Of a stretch of DNA of 64,000 bases, positions 21,673 through 31,272 are shown piece by piece. Location of the stretch: the NCBI GenBank assembly GCA_027021385.1, contig JALUUL010000046.1, positions 59,838 to 123,837 on the forward strand. The letters are read 5' to 3'. The translations under genes and the position numbers were made by a program. The notes under the pieces are model-generated. The model ran no database searches. It was not told the DNA's origin and worked only from the letters and a program-made list of their open reading frames with translations. The DNA comes from Planctomycetota bacterium (GTDB lineage Bacteria > Planctomycetota > UBA1135 > GCA-002748355). Position 1 is the first letter of the stretch, and each line of letters begins with the position of its first letter.

Positions 21673-23286
21673 TCAGGGTCTCCGGTCTCCTGGGTCCGCC
21701 GGGCGGCGGGGACGGAACGGGAAGGCCCGCCGTCCAAGGAGGCGCGTGCCGAGATAGAACGCCCCGAGACCGGCGCAGACCGGAGGCCCCAGGACGACCG
21801 GCAAGCGGAGCAATAGGCCCGCGTCGGCGGAAAGGAGGCCGGAACTCCAGGCGGCCGTGCCCATGGCCGCTGCGGCCGTGGGAACCGAGGCCGCGAGGGC
21901 CTCACCGAGCGCGCGGCGCGTTCCCGCGGAGCGTTCGAAGCCCTTCCTTCGGAGGCTCAGGTGGAGCAGGAACGCGTTACCGAGGGCGGCGGCCGACGAG
22001 ATCAAGGCCATGCCCTCCGTTCCGTATCGAGGGGCGGCGAGGAGATGACCGGCGAGCGTGAACAGGAGGACCCGGAGCGCGTAGCGGACCGGAGTGCGGC
22101 GGTCCCCGAGCGCGTAATGCGCGCGCGCCAGGACCTGGACCGCGATCAATCCCGGGAGGCCGATCGCGAACATCCGCACGACACCGGCCGTCTCCCTCCC
22201 GTCCTCCGCCCCGAAATGTCCGTGCACGAAGAGCACGTCGACGAGCAGCGGGGCCAGGGCGGCGAGCCCCGCGGCCGCGGGAAGGGCGAGGAAGAGGCCC
22301 CCGGCGAGAGCCTCGTCGATCCTCGCCGCGAGCTCTTCCTTTTTGCCCTGTTCCCCGAGAAGGGAAAGGAGGGGAAAGACCGCGGTTCCGAGCGCCACCC
22401 CGAGGAGGGCGTGTGGAAAATCCAGAAGGCGATTGCCGAGGAAGAGGATCGCGTTCGCCCCCTCCCGGGGCACGAGGTACGCGGCCACCCCGTAGCTCAG
22501 GAGCACGTTGATCTGGGCGATCGAGAGCCCGAGCATCATCGGCATCATGCCCCGCGCCACCTCGCGGAGGTCCGGATCACGGAGGTCGAACCTCGGGGGG
22601 GCGAGGAGCCGGCTCCTCCGCAGCCCGGGGAACTGCAGTAAGACCTGGGCGATCCCTCCGGCGAGGAGACACAGGGCGAGACGCAGGGCCTTCTCCGCCG
22701 GGGGCAGATCGAGGGATCCGACCCAGAGCAGGCCACCGATCCAGAAGAGGTTCAGGAGCGCCGGGGCGAGCGCGGGCAGGGAAAAGCGCCCGGAGACATT
22801 CTGCGCGGCCGCCGCCAGGGTCATCAGGCAGACCGGAAGCAGGTAGGGCAGGAGGAGGTAGAGCAGGGGGCGCAGCAGGGAGGCGTAGGCTTTCCCGGCC
22901 TCGGGACCGCGGCCGCCCCCGGCCAGCCAGGACTCGGGCGCGAAGCGGGCCGCCCCGAGGCAGAGGACGAGGAGGAGGCCCAATACGAGCAGGAGGGCGC
23001 CGAAGATGGTCGCGACACAGCGGCGCCCCCCCGCTTCCCCCTCGCGCTCCATCCGCCGCGTCAGCACCGGGATGAACGAGGCGGTAAGGGCTCCCTCGCC
23101 GAAGAGCCTCCGGAAGAGGTTCGGGACGGTCCAGGCCAGCAGGAAGGCTCCGGCCTCGATCCCGCGCCCGAATTCCCCGAACATCAGCCGGTCGCGGATC
23201 AGTCCTAGCACCCGGGAGACCAGGGTCCAGGACGCGATCCGCGCCGCCGCGCCCCGGTATCCGCGCACCCCTTCCTGCCGGCCCAT
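21673..23286 (-). CDS. murJ: Lipid II flippase MurJ (MviN)
   Basis: RIASWTLVSRVLGLIRDRLMFGEFGRGIEAGAFLLAWTVPNLFRRLFGEGALTASFIPVLTRR plus about 14 TM. Confidence 0.94.
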   Translation of the reverse strand: MGRQEGVRGYRGAAARIASWTLVSRVLGLIRDRLMFGEFGRGIEAGAFLLAWTVPNLFRRLFGEGALTASFIPVLTRRMEREGEAGGRRCVATIFGALLLVLGLLLVLCLGAARFAPESWLAGGGRGPEAGKAYASLLRPLLYLLLPYLLPVCLMTLAAAAQNVSGRFSLPALAPALLNLFWIGGLLWVGSLDLPPAEKALRLALCLLAGGIAQVLLQFPGLRRSRLLAPPRFDLRDPDLREVARGMMPMMLGLSIAQINVLLSYGVAAYLVPREGANAILFLGNRLLDFPHALLGVALGTAVFPLLSLLGEQGKKEELAARIDEALAGGLFLALPAAAGLAALAPLLVDVLFVHGHFGAEDGRETAGVVRMFAIGLPGLIAVQVLARAHYALGDRRTPVRYALRVLLFTLAGHLLAAPRYGTEGMALISSAAALGNAFLLHLSLRRKGFERSAGTRRALGEALAASVPTAAAAMGTAAWSSGLLSADAGLLLRLPVVLGPPVCAGLGAFYLGTRLLGRRAFPFRPRRPADPGDRRP

Positions 23287-23438
23287 ACCGCGATCCAAGC
23301 CCCCGGCCCCCGGCCGCTCAAGGGGAATCGCCCCCGGGAAGGACCCCGACTCCGGGCGACCCGGATACAATCGGGACACGGAGTTCGCGCTCCGGGGGAA
23401 GGGCGGAAACCGCCGACTCCCAGGAATCGGAGCGAATC

Positions 23439-25871
23439 ATGAAGCCGATCCCCTCTCTCGCGGTCCCGATCGTTTTCCTTTCCCTTCCTCTCCTCGCGCC
23501 GCGAAGCCCGGCCCAGATCTCGGCCTACCACAACGTGACGAGCGCGACGCATCAGAGCAAGTTCTCGGTTCTGTCCAAGCTGGGGTATCGCCCGATCGCC
23601 CTAGCGGTTCACGGCACGTATTCCTCGCCCCGCTACAGCGCCGTCTGGGAAAAGAAGAGCGGGCCGGCCTACTACGGCTTCCACGACCTCCAGGTCACGA
23701 AGTTCCCGGCTTTCTACAACGCCCGCCTCGCCCAGGGATACCACCCTGAAATCCTCGCCTTCCACGGATCGGGGATCTCCGTCCGGGTCGCGGGGCTCTT
23801 CGTCAAGAGCACGGGCTCGTTCGCAAGCTGGTTCGGCCTGAGCGAAACGGCCTTCAAGGACAAGTGCGCATGGGCGCGGAAGAACGGCTTCCTCCCGACC
23901 TGTGTCGCGATCTACGGATCTTCGGCGAATCCGACCTATGCGGTCATTTTCAAACCGAACCCCTCGAAGACGAGATGGAACTACGGGATCGATTCGACTC
24001 CGGCGTCCTTCCAGAAACGCTTCGACGCCTACGCCCGGGTCGCCGTCCGCCCCGCCCTCGTCGCCCACAACCCCTACGGGCGCTACGTCTCCGTCTGGCG
24101 CGACGACCGGCTCACCGCCCCCTTCTTCATGCGCCATGGGATGAACTCCACCGTCTATCAGTACTACTTCAACCTCTACGGGAAGTCCGGCTACCACCCG
24201 ATCCGGCTCGCCGCCGCCGGTTCGGGGGGCGCGACCCGCTGGGACGCGATCTTCGCCAAGAACACGACGGTGAAGAGCCGCATCTTCTCCTCGACTGGGA
24301 CCTACGTCCCCGCTCTCGCCGGCTTCGACGCCTGGATGAAGAACCTGATGGTCAAGTATCGGATCCGCGCCGCGGGTCTCGCGATCGCCTTCGGCGGGGA
24401 ACTCAAATACGCGCGCGGCTACACCTACGCGGAGAGCGGCTACCCCGTCACAAGTCCGGCGAGCGTGTTCCGGATCGCGAGCATGTCCAAACCGCTGACG
24501 AGCATCGCCGTCCACCGGGCCCAGTTCGAGAAACGGCTGAAGGTCACGGATCCAGCCTATCTCAAGCTCCCCTCGACGGGTTTCCTGGATCCCCGGACGA
24601 AGACCGTGCGCCTGATCCACCTCCTTACCCACACCGGAGGCTGGAACATCGATCTCCTCAAGTTCGACCCGATGTTCTACGACTTCCAGATCGCCAAGAA
24701 GCTGAACACGACCGTCCCGATCACGAACGCGCAGATCTGGGATTTCATGAGCCGCTACCAGGGCCTGCAGGCGAACCCCGGCACGAAGTTCGCCTACTCC
24801 AACTACGGGTTCTCGAACCTCGGTCTGATTCTCTCCGGGGTATACGCGGGGACCTATGAGAACGTCGTGCGGACGAAAGTGATGCTTCCCCTGGGCCTGA
24901 AACGCCCCTTCCTCGGCAGGAGCCTCCTCTCGCAGAGGGCCGCAGGCGAAGTCCTCTACCATCCGCGGGTTCCCGGCGTCAGGACGACCGTCCGCTCGAA
25001 CTCCGGGGCCTGGGTCCCGATCCAGTACGGGGGCTGGAGCCAGGAGAACATGAACGCCAACGGCGGATGGGTCATGGCTCCGGCGGACTACGCGAAGATC
25101 CTCGCCTCCTTCGACGTCGGCGACGCGAACCCGGTACTTCCGGCGGGCGTCGCGCGGGAGATGTGGACGCCGCCCTTTCCGAGCATCGACAACAACCTTC
25201 TCCGCGGGTGGTTCCGCCTGGCCGTGAAAGACGCTGGGAACGTGAGCCGATGGGCCTACAACCATAACGGCCGCCTGCCCGGAACCTCCTCGATCGGATT
25301 CCGGCGCGACGACGGACTCTCGGTCGTCGTGATGTGCAACGCCGATTTCAACGGGTTTTTCGGCGCCACTCACATCTACCAACTCAACGCTCTAGCCAAT
25401 AAGGTCCCGAGCTGGCCGGCGCACGACCTCTTCCCGAGTCTCGGCATCCCCCGACTAGGCTCGTTCACGAAGTTCGGAGCGAGTTGCAAGATGCCGGCCT
25501 CGACCCCGGTCCACTCGGGCGTGGGGCACCCCCTGACCGGCCGTTCGATCGGACTCAGGCTGGAGAAGGCCTACGGAGCTCGCATCGCCATTCTCTACAT
25601 GGGCTTCTCGAAGCGCTCCTGGGGGCGCATATCCCTCCCCCTCCCCCTGGACGCCCTCGGCGCCCCCGGTTGCAAACTCCTCGTGGCGCCCCTGATCCCC
25701 CTGGCAGTCCCCGTCGGTCTCAAGGGGACCGCCTACCTCACGCTGCCGATCCCCCCCTCCCCCGCCTATTCCGGAGTCCGACTCTTCACGCAATGGGTCA
25801 TTCACGCTCCCCGGGCCAACAAGCTCGGTCTCGTCCTCACGAACGGCCTCGAAACGAGGATCGGCGGTTGA
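23439..25871 (+). CDS. Secreted beta-lactamase-fold serine hydrolase with N-terminal BTRD1-like tandem repeats (polyglycine hydrolase-like) and C-terminal module
   Basis: Five ~50-aa repeats (e.g. FSVLSKLGYRPIALAVHGTYSSPRYSAVW); SxxK FRIASMSKPLTS, YxN YSNYGFSN, late HNG YNHNGRLPG. Confidence 0.88.
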   Translation: MKPIPSLAVPIVFLSLPLLAPRSPAQISAYHNVTSATHQSKFSVLSKLGYRPIALAVHGTYSSPRYSAVWEKKSGPAYYGFHDLQVTKFPAFYNARLAQGYHPEILAFHGSGISVRVAGLFVKSTGSFASWFGLSETAFKDKCAWARKNGFLPTCVAIYGSSANPTYAVIFKPNPSKTRWNYGIDSTPASFQKRFDAYARVAVRPALVAHNPYGRYVSVWRDDRLTAPFFMRHGMNSTVYQYYFNLYGKSGYHPIRLAAAGSGGATRWDAIFAKNTTVKSRIFSSTGTYVPALAGFDAWMKNLMVKYRIRAAGLAIAFGGELKYARGYTYAESGYPVTSPASVFRIASMSKPLTSIAVHRAQFEKRLKVTDPAYLKLPSTGFLDPRTKTVRLIHLLTHTGGWNIDLLKFDPMFYDFQIAKKLNTTVPITNAQIWDFMSRYQGLQANPGTKFAYSNYGFSNLGLILSGVYAGTYENVVRTKVMLPLGLKRPFLGRSLLSQRAAGEVLYHPRVPGVRTTVRSNSGAWVPIQYGGWSQENMNANGGWVMAPADYAKILASFDVGDANPVLPAGVAREMWTPPFPSIDNNLLRGWFRLAVKDAGNVSRWAYNHNGRLPGTSSIGFRRDDGLSVVVMCNADFNGFFGATHIYQLNALANKVPSWPAHDLFPSLGIPRLGSFTKFGASCKMPASTPVHSGVGHPLTGRSIGLRLEKAYGARIAILYMGFSKRSWGRISLPLPLDALGAPGCKLLVAPLIPLAVPVGLKGTAYLTLPIPPSPAYSGVRLFTQWVIHAPRANKLGLVLTNGLETRIGG

Positions 25872-25929
25872 CCGGGCTTTCCCGGAGAAAGATCGGGGAA
25901 GAGAATGGACGGAGCTTCGGAGGTCCTTC

Positions 25930-27759
25930 ATGTCCCTGATCCTCGCAGCCGCGTTCTGCGGCCTTTCGTTCCTTCCTCCCCTCCCCCCGCAACGGTCCGA
26001 GACCTCGTATCGCTACCGGGTACCGCTCGGCTCGCGGAGAGGCCGGACCCTCGCGCTGTTGCGGAACTACGACCTCCTCGGATCCTGCTCCGGGACGCCC
26101 TTCCTCCCCGGAAGCGGGACGATCGATGTCGTCCTCGCGCCCGGCGAACGGCCGGCCTTCCTGAGACTCTTTCCCGACGCCCGGCTCGTCGACCGCGGTC
26201 GTCCCTTCGCGGACATCGCGGCCGAACGCCGGGCCCGCGATCCCCAGGGACCGGACGCGAACTACTTCACGGTCGCCGAGATCGAGGCCGAACTGCTGCG
26301 ACTCCAGAAGGCCCATCCGACCCTCGCGCTTCGCGTCGACCTGAACGCCCTGACCAAGACCTCGAAGACCTGGAACGGGCATTCCCTCTACGCCCTGAAG
26401 ATCAGCGACCGCGTCGGCGCCGACGAGGGGGAACCCGCGATCCTGATCGCCTCGCAGCATCATGCGCGGGAGTTGAACGGCCCCTACATGACGATCCAGG
26501 CCGCGCGCCGCATCCTCGCAGGCTACGCGACCGACCCCCTGATCAAGGCCGCCGTCGACGCCTATGAAATCTGGATCGTCCCCTGCGTGAACCCCGACGG
26601 CGTCGACTGGGTCTGGACGAAGGACAACTACTGGCGCAAGAACCGCCGAAACAACGGGCGCGACTTCGGCGTCGACTTGAACCGCAACTATCCCTTCGCC
26701 TGGGGTCGCTGCGGCTCCTCCTCGTGGACGCGCTCCCAGGTCTACCGCGGCCCCTCGGCGGCCTCCGAGCCGGAGGTGCGCACGATGATCGCCCTCGCGA
26801 AGGCCAAGCGCTTCGAGCGCTATCTCGACTTCCACAGCTACGGCCAGGAGGTGCTTTCGACCTACAGTCCCTGCATCGCGACATCCTACGCCCGAAGCCC
26901 GGTCCTCGGATACCACGCAGGTCTGCGTAATGTCCTGGCCTCCTCGATGCGGTATCGCGTGCGGAGCCCATCGGCCTCGGGGGAAGCCCCCGAATGGCAC
27001 TGGGCCGAGAACGGCACCCTGTCCTTCCTCGTCGAGGTCGGCCGCTCGTTCCAGCCCGTCTTCACGACGACGAAGGCCGAGGAACTCAGGGTCTGGCCGG
27101 GAATCCGGAAGTGGCTCGCCTGGGTCCCGCCGCTGCGCGGGCGGCTCGAATCCCTAAAGGGCCGCCTCCCGGTCGCAGGCGCCCTGCTGCTCAAGGACTT
27201 CGGCTTCTTGTTCGGCGAACGCACACGCGCGCGCGCCGACGGGAAGTTCGCGCTCTGGGGTCCGGCCGGCATGCGCGGTCTCGTCCTCTCCGGACCCGGT
27301 CACGATTCCCGCACCCTCACCGAAACCCTGCCCGCGACCGGGACACGGACCGTCCGTTATCCGCTCCTCCCGACCCTGCCGGCCGCCGTCCTGCAGGCCC
27401 CCGCGACCCACAAGATGGGGACGCCGACTTCGATCCTCCTGAAGAGCGGGCAGGCCTTCCGCGACTACTGGATCGCGATGTCCGCCGGAACCCGGCCGGG
27501 TATCCCCCTCCCCCTCCGCACCCTGCCGTTGAACCCCGACGGACTGTTCCAAGTCTCGGCCTTCGATCTCCGGCCGATCTACAGCGGACACCTGGGCAAG
27601 ACCGACGCCAAGGGGAACACGACCGCCCGCTTCGCCTTCCCCCGCAGCGCCTTCTTCCACGGGTTCACGATCCATTTCGCGGGCATGCTCCTCGATCCGA
27701 GCTGGCCCCTCGGCGTGCAGGCCTTCACCCCGCCGATCGCGCTGCGCCTGGTCTTCTGA
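25930..27759 (+). CDS. Secreted zinc carboxypeptidase, M14 family
   Basis: ILIASQHHARELNGPYMT (HxxE), VNPDGVDWVW, FGVDLNRNYPFAW, YLDFHSYGQ, catalytic Glu LSFLVEVG. Confidence 0.93.
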   Translation: MSLILAAAFCGLSFLPPLPPQRSETSYRYRVPLGSRRGRTLALLRNYDLLGSCSGTPFLPGSGTIDVVLAPGERPAFLRLFPDARLVDRGRPFADIAAERRARDPQGPDANYFTVAEIEAELLRLQKAHPTLALRVDLNALTKTSKTWNGHSLYALKISDRVGADEGEPAILIASQHHARELNGPYMTIQAARRILAGYATDPLIKAAVDAYEIWIVPCVNPDGVDWVWTKDNYWRKNRRNNGRDFGVDLNRNYPFAWGRCGSSSWTRSQVYRGPSAASEPEVRTMIALAKAKRFERYLDFHSYGQEVLSTYSPCIATSYARSPVLGYHAGLRNVLASSMRYRVRSPSASGEAPEWHWAENGTLSFLVEVGRSFQPVFTTTKAEELRVWPGIRKWLAWVPPLRGRLESLKGRLPVAGALLLKDFGFLFGERTRARADGKFALWGPAGMRGLVLSGPGHDSRTLTETLPATGTRTVRYPLLPTLPAAVLQAPATHKMGTPTSILLKSGQAFRDYWIAMSAGTRPGIPLPLRTLPLNPDGLFQVSAFDLRPIYSGHLGKTDAKGNTTARFAFPRSAFFHGFTIHFAGMLLDPSWPLGVQAFTPPIALRLVF

Positions 27760-27819
27760 ACGGATGGAGATCGACGGAAGAGGAGGAGATCCCGCGCGGC
27801 GGCCTCCGCCAGGACTCCG

Positions 27820-28917
27820 ATGAGAGGAGAACCCGAACTTCCCGGTGAGGGTCCGGTCGCCGAGACCGCACTCTCGTCGCTCAACGGGAAACGCGGCGAA
27901 CTCCGCGTCCGCGGCTACCGCATCGAGGAATGCGCGCACCGCCTGTCCTTCGAGGAGGCCTGCCTTCTCCTCTGGGATGGGGAACTCCCCGGTGCAAAGA
28001 GGCTCTCCGAGTTCCGGGCCGGCCTCGCGCCCTACAGGGAGATCCCGGAGGATCTCGCGCTGCTCGCGCTTCCCCTCGCGGAGGGGGACCCCCTCCGGGC
28101 CCTGCGCGCCCTCCTCGCGCTCTGTCCCCGCCTCCATCCGCGCTGGCCGAAGACCCCCCGGACCCTCGCCCTCGCGACGACCGCCCTGACCCCGGGCCTC
28201 TGCGCGACCCTTCTCCGCGCCCGGGACGGCCTGCCCCCCGTCCCCTCCGACCCGAACCTTCCGCTCGCGGAGGACTTCCTCCGAATGTGCCGCGGGGGGC
28301 CGGCGAAGGCCGCCGAGGACCGGGCCCTCGAGGCCTCCTGGATCCTCCACCTCGAGAACGGCCTGAACGCCTCCAGCTTCGCGGCCCGGGTCGCGGCCTC
28401 CACCGGCGCCTCCCTCGACGCGGCCGTGATCGCCGCCCTCGCGACCCTCGAGGGCCCCCGTCACGGAGGAGCGAACCGTGCGGTCCACGCCTTCCTCCGG
28501 GACCTCGAGGACCCCTCGGAAGCTCCGAGACGGGTCGATCGCGCTCTCGAGGCCGGGGAGCGCATCCCCGGTTTCGGCCACCGCGTCTTCGAGGTCGACG
28601 ACCCCCGGGCCGTCGCGATGCGTTCCCTCGGGGAGGAACTCCGTCGTTTCCTCGGGAAACCGGGTCTCTTCCCCCGCGCCGAGGCCCTGGCCGAGGCCCT
28701 CCGGAGCCGCAGGCCCCTCGTCCAGAACATCGACCTCTGGTCGGCCCCCCTCTGGGACGCCCTGGGTTTCCCTCCCGCATTCTTCCCCTGCCTCTTCGCG
28801 ATCGGGCGCATGCCGGGCTGGACCGCCCATGCCCTGGAGGCCCGGGAAGGCCGGATGATCCGCCCCCGGGCGGCCTACGCGGGCCCTCCTCCGCGGAGCT
28901 TTCCCGAAGCTTCCTGA
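27820..28917 (+). CDS. Citrate synthase-like protein
   Basis: LHLENGLNASSFAARVAASTGASLDAAVIAALATLEGPRHGGAN, GFGHRVFEVDDPRA, QNIDLWSAPLWDALGFP retain the His/His/Asp catalytic positions. Confidence 0.85.
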   Translation: MRGEPELPGEGPVAETALSSLNGKRGELRVRGYRIEECAHRLSFEEACLLLWDGELPGAKRLSEFRAGLAPYREIPEDLALLALPLAEGDPLRALRALLALCPRLHPRWPKTPRTLALATTALTPGLCATLLRARDGLPPVPSDPNLPLAEDFLRMCRGGPAKAAEDRALEASWILHLENGLNASSFAARVAASTGASLDAAVIAALATLEGPRHGGANRAVHAFLRDLEDPSEAPRRVDRALEAGERIPGFGHRVFEVDDPRAVAMRSLGEELRRFLGKPGLFPRAEALAEALRSRRPLVQNIDLWSAPLWDALGFPPAFFPCLFAIGRMPGWTAHALEAREGRMIRPRAAYAGPPPRSFPEAS

Positions 28918-29037
28918 AGGATTCCGAGGCTCCGCTGCTCCCGGGACTGGCCCCGATCCCCTCCGGGGTCTATCCTGCTTTTCCCAATGGGGCCGCGGAG
29001 GCGCGTTCCTCCGTCCCCTGTTTGGATCGGAAGCCCC

Positions 29038-29073
29038 GAAACACCGGCACCTGTTCGCAGTGGCCGGTGTTTC
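29038..29073. repeat. Strong stem-loop in leader of ApaH-like gene
   Basis: GAAACACCGGCAC-ctgttcgca-GTGGCCGGTGTTTC, 13-bp stem with one bulge; starts 20 nt upstream of ATG 29093. Confidence 0.6.
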
Positions 29074-29092
29074 CCTGTACGGCGAGGAAGGC

Positions 29093-29827
29093 ATGAGCGG
29101 GCGCAGGATCTTCATCGGCGACGTGCAGGGTTGCGCCGCGACCCTCGAGGCTCTGCTCGCCCGCTGCGGGGCCGTGCGGGGCGCGGATCGCCTCCATTTC
29201 GTCGGCGACCTCGCACGTCGCGGGCCCTCGAGCGCCGAGGTCCTGGCCCTCGCGAGGGATTGGGAGGCCCGCTGCGTCCTCGGCAACCACGAGGCCCTGC
29301 TCCTCGAGCGGGGGATCCTCGAGGGGAGGGGCACCGACCCGGAGGCCCCCGACCTCGCAAAGGACCCCCGGTCCCCCCGTTTCGCGGCCTGGATCCGGGA
29401 CTGGCCGCTGGCCCGCCTGATCGACGGAAGCATCCTCCTCGTCCACGCCGCGGTGCCCCCGGCGTTCTGGAAGGCGCGCCGCCCCGCCGACCTCGCCCCC
29501 CTCCTCGCCCATCCCCTCCCCGAGCCGGACCGGGCCTGGGACGAGATCCAGAGCTTCGCCCTCACGGCGCGGTACTGCGATCCCGCGGGCCGCCGGCCCC
29601 GGACGGACTTCCCGCCGCCCCCACCCCCCTTCGAGGCCTGGTTCGAGTTCTACGAGGGGGCCTTCACGGTCGTCTTCGGGCACTGGGCGCGGCGGGGCCT
29701 CGTCGTCCGCGAAGGCCTACGCGGCCTCGACACGGGTTGCGTCTACGGCGGTCGGCTCAGCGCCTGGATCGCGGAGGAGGATCGGATCGTGCAGGTACCC
29801 AGGGCGCCGGTCGACGAGCCGGGGTGA
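29093..29827 (+). CDS. ApaH-like calcineurin-type phosphatase
   Basis: RRIFIGDVQGCAATLEALL...LHFVGDLARRGPSSAEVLALARDW...CVLGNHEALLLERG; resembles ApaH GDLVARGP-type motif. Confidence 0.82.
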   Translation: MSGRRIFIGDVQGCAATLEALLARCGAVRGADRLHFVGDLARRGPSSAEVLALARDWEARCVLGNHEALLLERGILEGRGTDPEAPDLAKDPRSPRFAAWIRDWPLARLIDGSILLVHAAVPPAFWKARRPADLAPLLAHPLPEPDRAWDEIQSFALTARYCDPAGRRPRTDFPPPPPPFEAWFEFYEGAFTVVFGHWARRGLVVREGLRGLDTGCVYGGRLSAWIAEEDRIVQVPRAPVDEPG

Positions 29828-29877
29828 ACGGCCCCGGGGGCCGTCGGATCGCATCCCGGAAGCGGTCCCCGCGGGAA

Positions 29878-30513
29878 TCAAGCCTCGTCGGCGAGGCATT
29901 CGATCTCGCCGCCGGCCTTCCAACGCAAGGCCGAACCGCAATTGCCGCAGCGCACGCCCTGCTCCTTCAGATCGAACTCCGGCCCGTGCACGAAAGTCGC
30001 AACCCTCCACCCGCAGCGGCAGACGTAGCCGAGCCGACGCGCCGGATTCCCGGCCACGAGAAGATGCGGGCCGACGTCGTGGATGACGACGCTCGACATT
30101 CCGACCGTCGCGAACTCTCCGATCGTGATGCCGGGCGCGATGCAGCAGCCCGCGCCGAGGGTCGCGCCCCGCCGGACCCGGGTCAGCATCTTCTCCTCGG
30201 TCCGAGCGCTCGGAAGGATTTCACTGACCTCCCAATTCGCGGCGCGCGGGAATCGGTCGTTCGTGAAGGTCGTGTGGGCTCCGACCATGACCCCGTCCTC
30301 GAGGGTCACGCCGTTGCAGATGTATACGAAGGCGTTGATCTTGCAGAAATCCCCGATCCGGACGTCGTAGGCGATATAGGACTTCTCCCCGATCAGGGTT
30401 TCGGACCCGATCTGGACGCCCTTGCGGATATGGACCTGGCTGTAGACCCGCGTCCCCTCGCCGATGGCGACGTCGTCCTCGAGGATGGCGGTTTCGTGGA
30501 TGAAGGATTCCAT
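29878..30513 (-). CDS. Left-handed beta-helix N-acyltransferase (WbpD/WlbB-like) with C-terminal zinc ribbon
   Basis: MESFIHETAILEDDVAIGEGTRVYSQVHIRKGVQIGSETLIGEKSYIA...GVMVGAHTTFTND...; C-terminal CRCGW...CGNCGS. Confidence 0.88.
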   Translation of the reverse strand: MESFIHETAILEDDVAIGEGTRVYSQVHIRKGVQIGSETLIGEKSYIAYDVRIGDFCKINAFVYICNGVTLEDGVMVGAHTTFTNDRFPRAANWEVSEILPSARTEEKMLTRVRRGATLGAGCCIAPGITIGEFATVGMSSVVIHDVGPHLLVAGNPARRLGYVCRCGWRVATFVHGPEFDLKEQGVRCGNCGSALRWKAGGEIECLADEA

Positions 30514-30850
30514 AGATGCGCGGTCCCCGTCCGGGGAAGGCCCCCGCGAGGCCTGGTGCGGGTCCGGCGGGGCGGGGGTAGGAAACTCGTCCGGGCCGGA
30601 CCCGGATAACGAGAGGGGGACCCCCGGATCGCCGGCGGTCCGCGCCGTGGAACCGCCGGAGGGACGGGGGAGGCCGGCCGGACGGGCATGATCCCCTATC
30701 CCCGGGGCCCATGCAAGCCTCGGTCCCATCCGGGGTTGGGCCCTCCTGCGTCGGATTGCCGCAAGGGCCCGGGGAGGAAGCGGAGGCACCATCTTTTCCC
30801 CGGCGGCGGCCCCGGCGGTTTCCGAAGGCCGATTCTGGCAGGATGGGCTC

Positions 30851-31219
30851 ATGAAGCTCTACCACACGATGATCCGCATCCGGGATCTCCAGCGGAGCCT
30901 GGAGTTCTACCAGGGCTTCCTCGGCCTCGAGGAGGTCCGCCGTCACGAGATCGGGGAGGAGGCGACCCTCGTCTTCCTGTCCGATCACGAACGGAACTAC
31001 TTCCTCGAACTGACCTGGAACAAGGACGGCCGAGACTACGTGCTCGGCGACCAGTTCGGCCATCTGGCCTTCCTCGTCGAAGACCTGGAACCCATCATCC
31101 GGAAGATCGAAGAACAGGGCTGGACCTTCCGCCGCTCCCGTCCGGAACTCTCGAGCAAGTATGTCTTCATCCAGGACCCGGACGGTTACGATATCGAGAT
31201 CCTGGAAGCCCGGAGCTGA
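30851..31219 (+). CDS. Glyoxalase/VOC family protein, lactoylglutathione lyase-like
   Basis: MKLYHTMIRIRDLQRSLEFYQGFLGLEEVRRHE...FGHLAFLVEDL...YVFIQDPDGYDIEILE. Confidence 0.88.
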   Translation: MKLYHTMIRIRDLQRSLEFYQGFLGLEEVRRHEIGEEATLVFLSDHERNYFLELTWNKDGRDYVLGDQFGHLAFLVEDLEPIIRKIEEQGWTFRRSRPELSSKYVFIQDPDGYDIEILEARS

Positions 31220-31272
31220 CGCCGGCGGTCGGTTCCGGGAACGGCTCTCCGACACCCACCGCCCGACACCGC

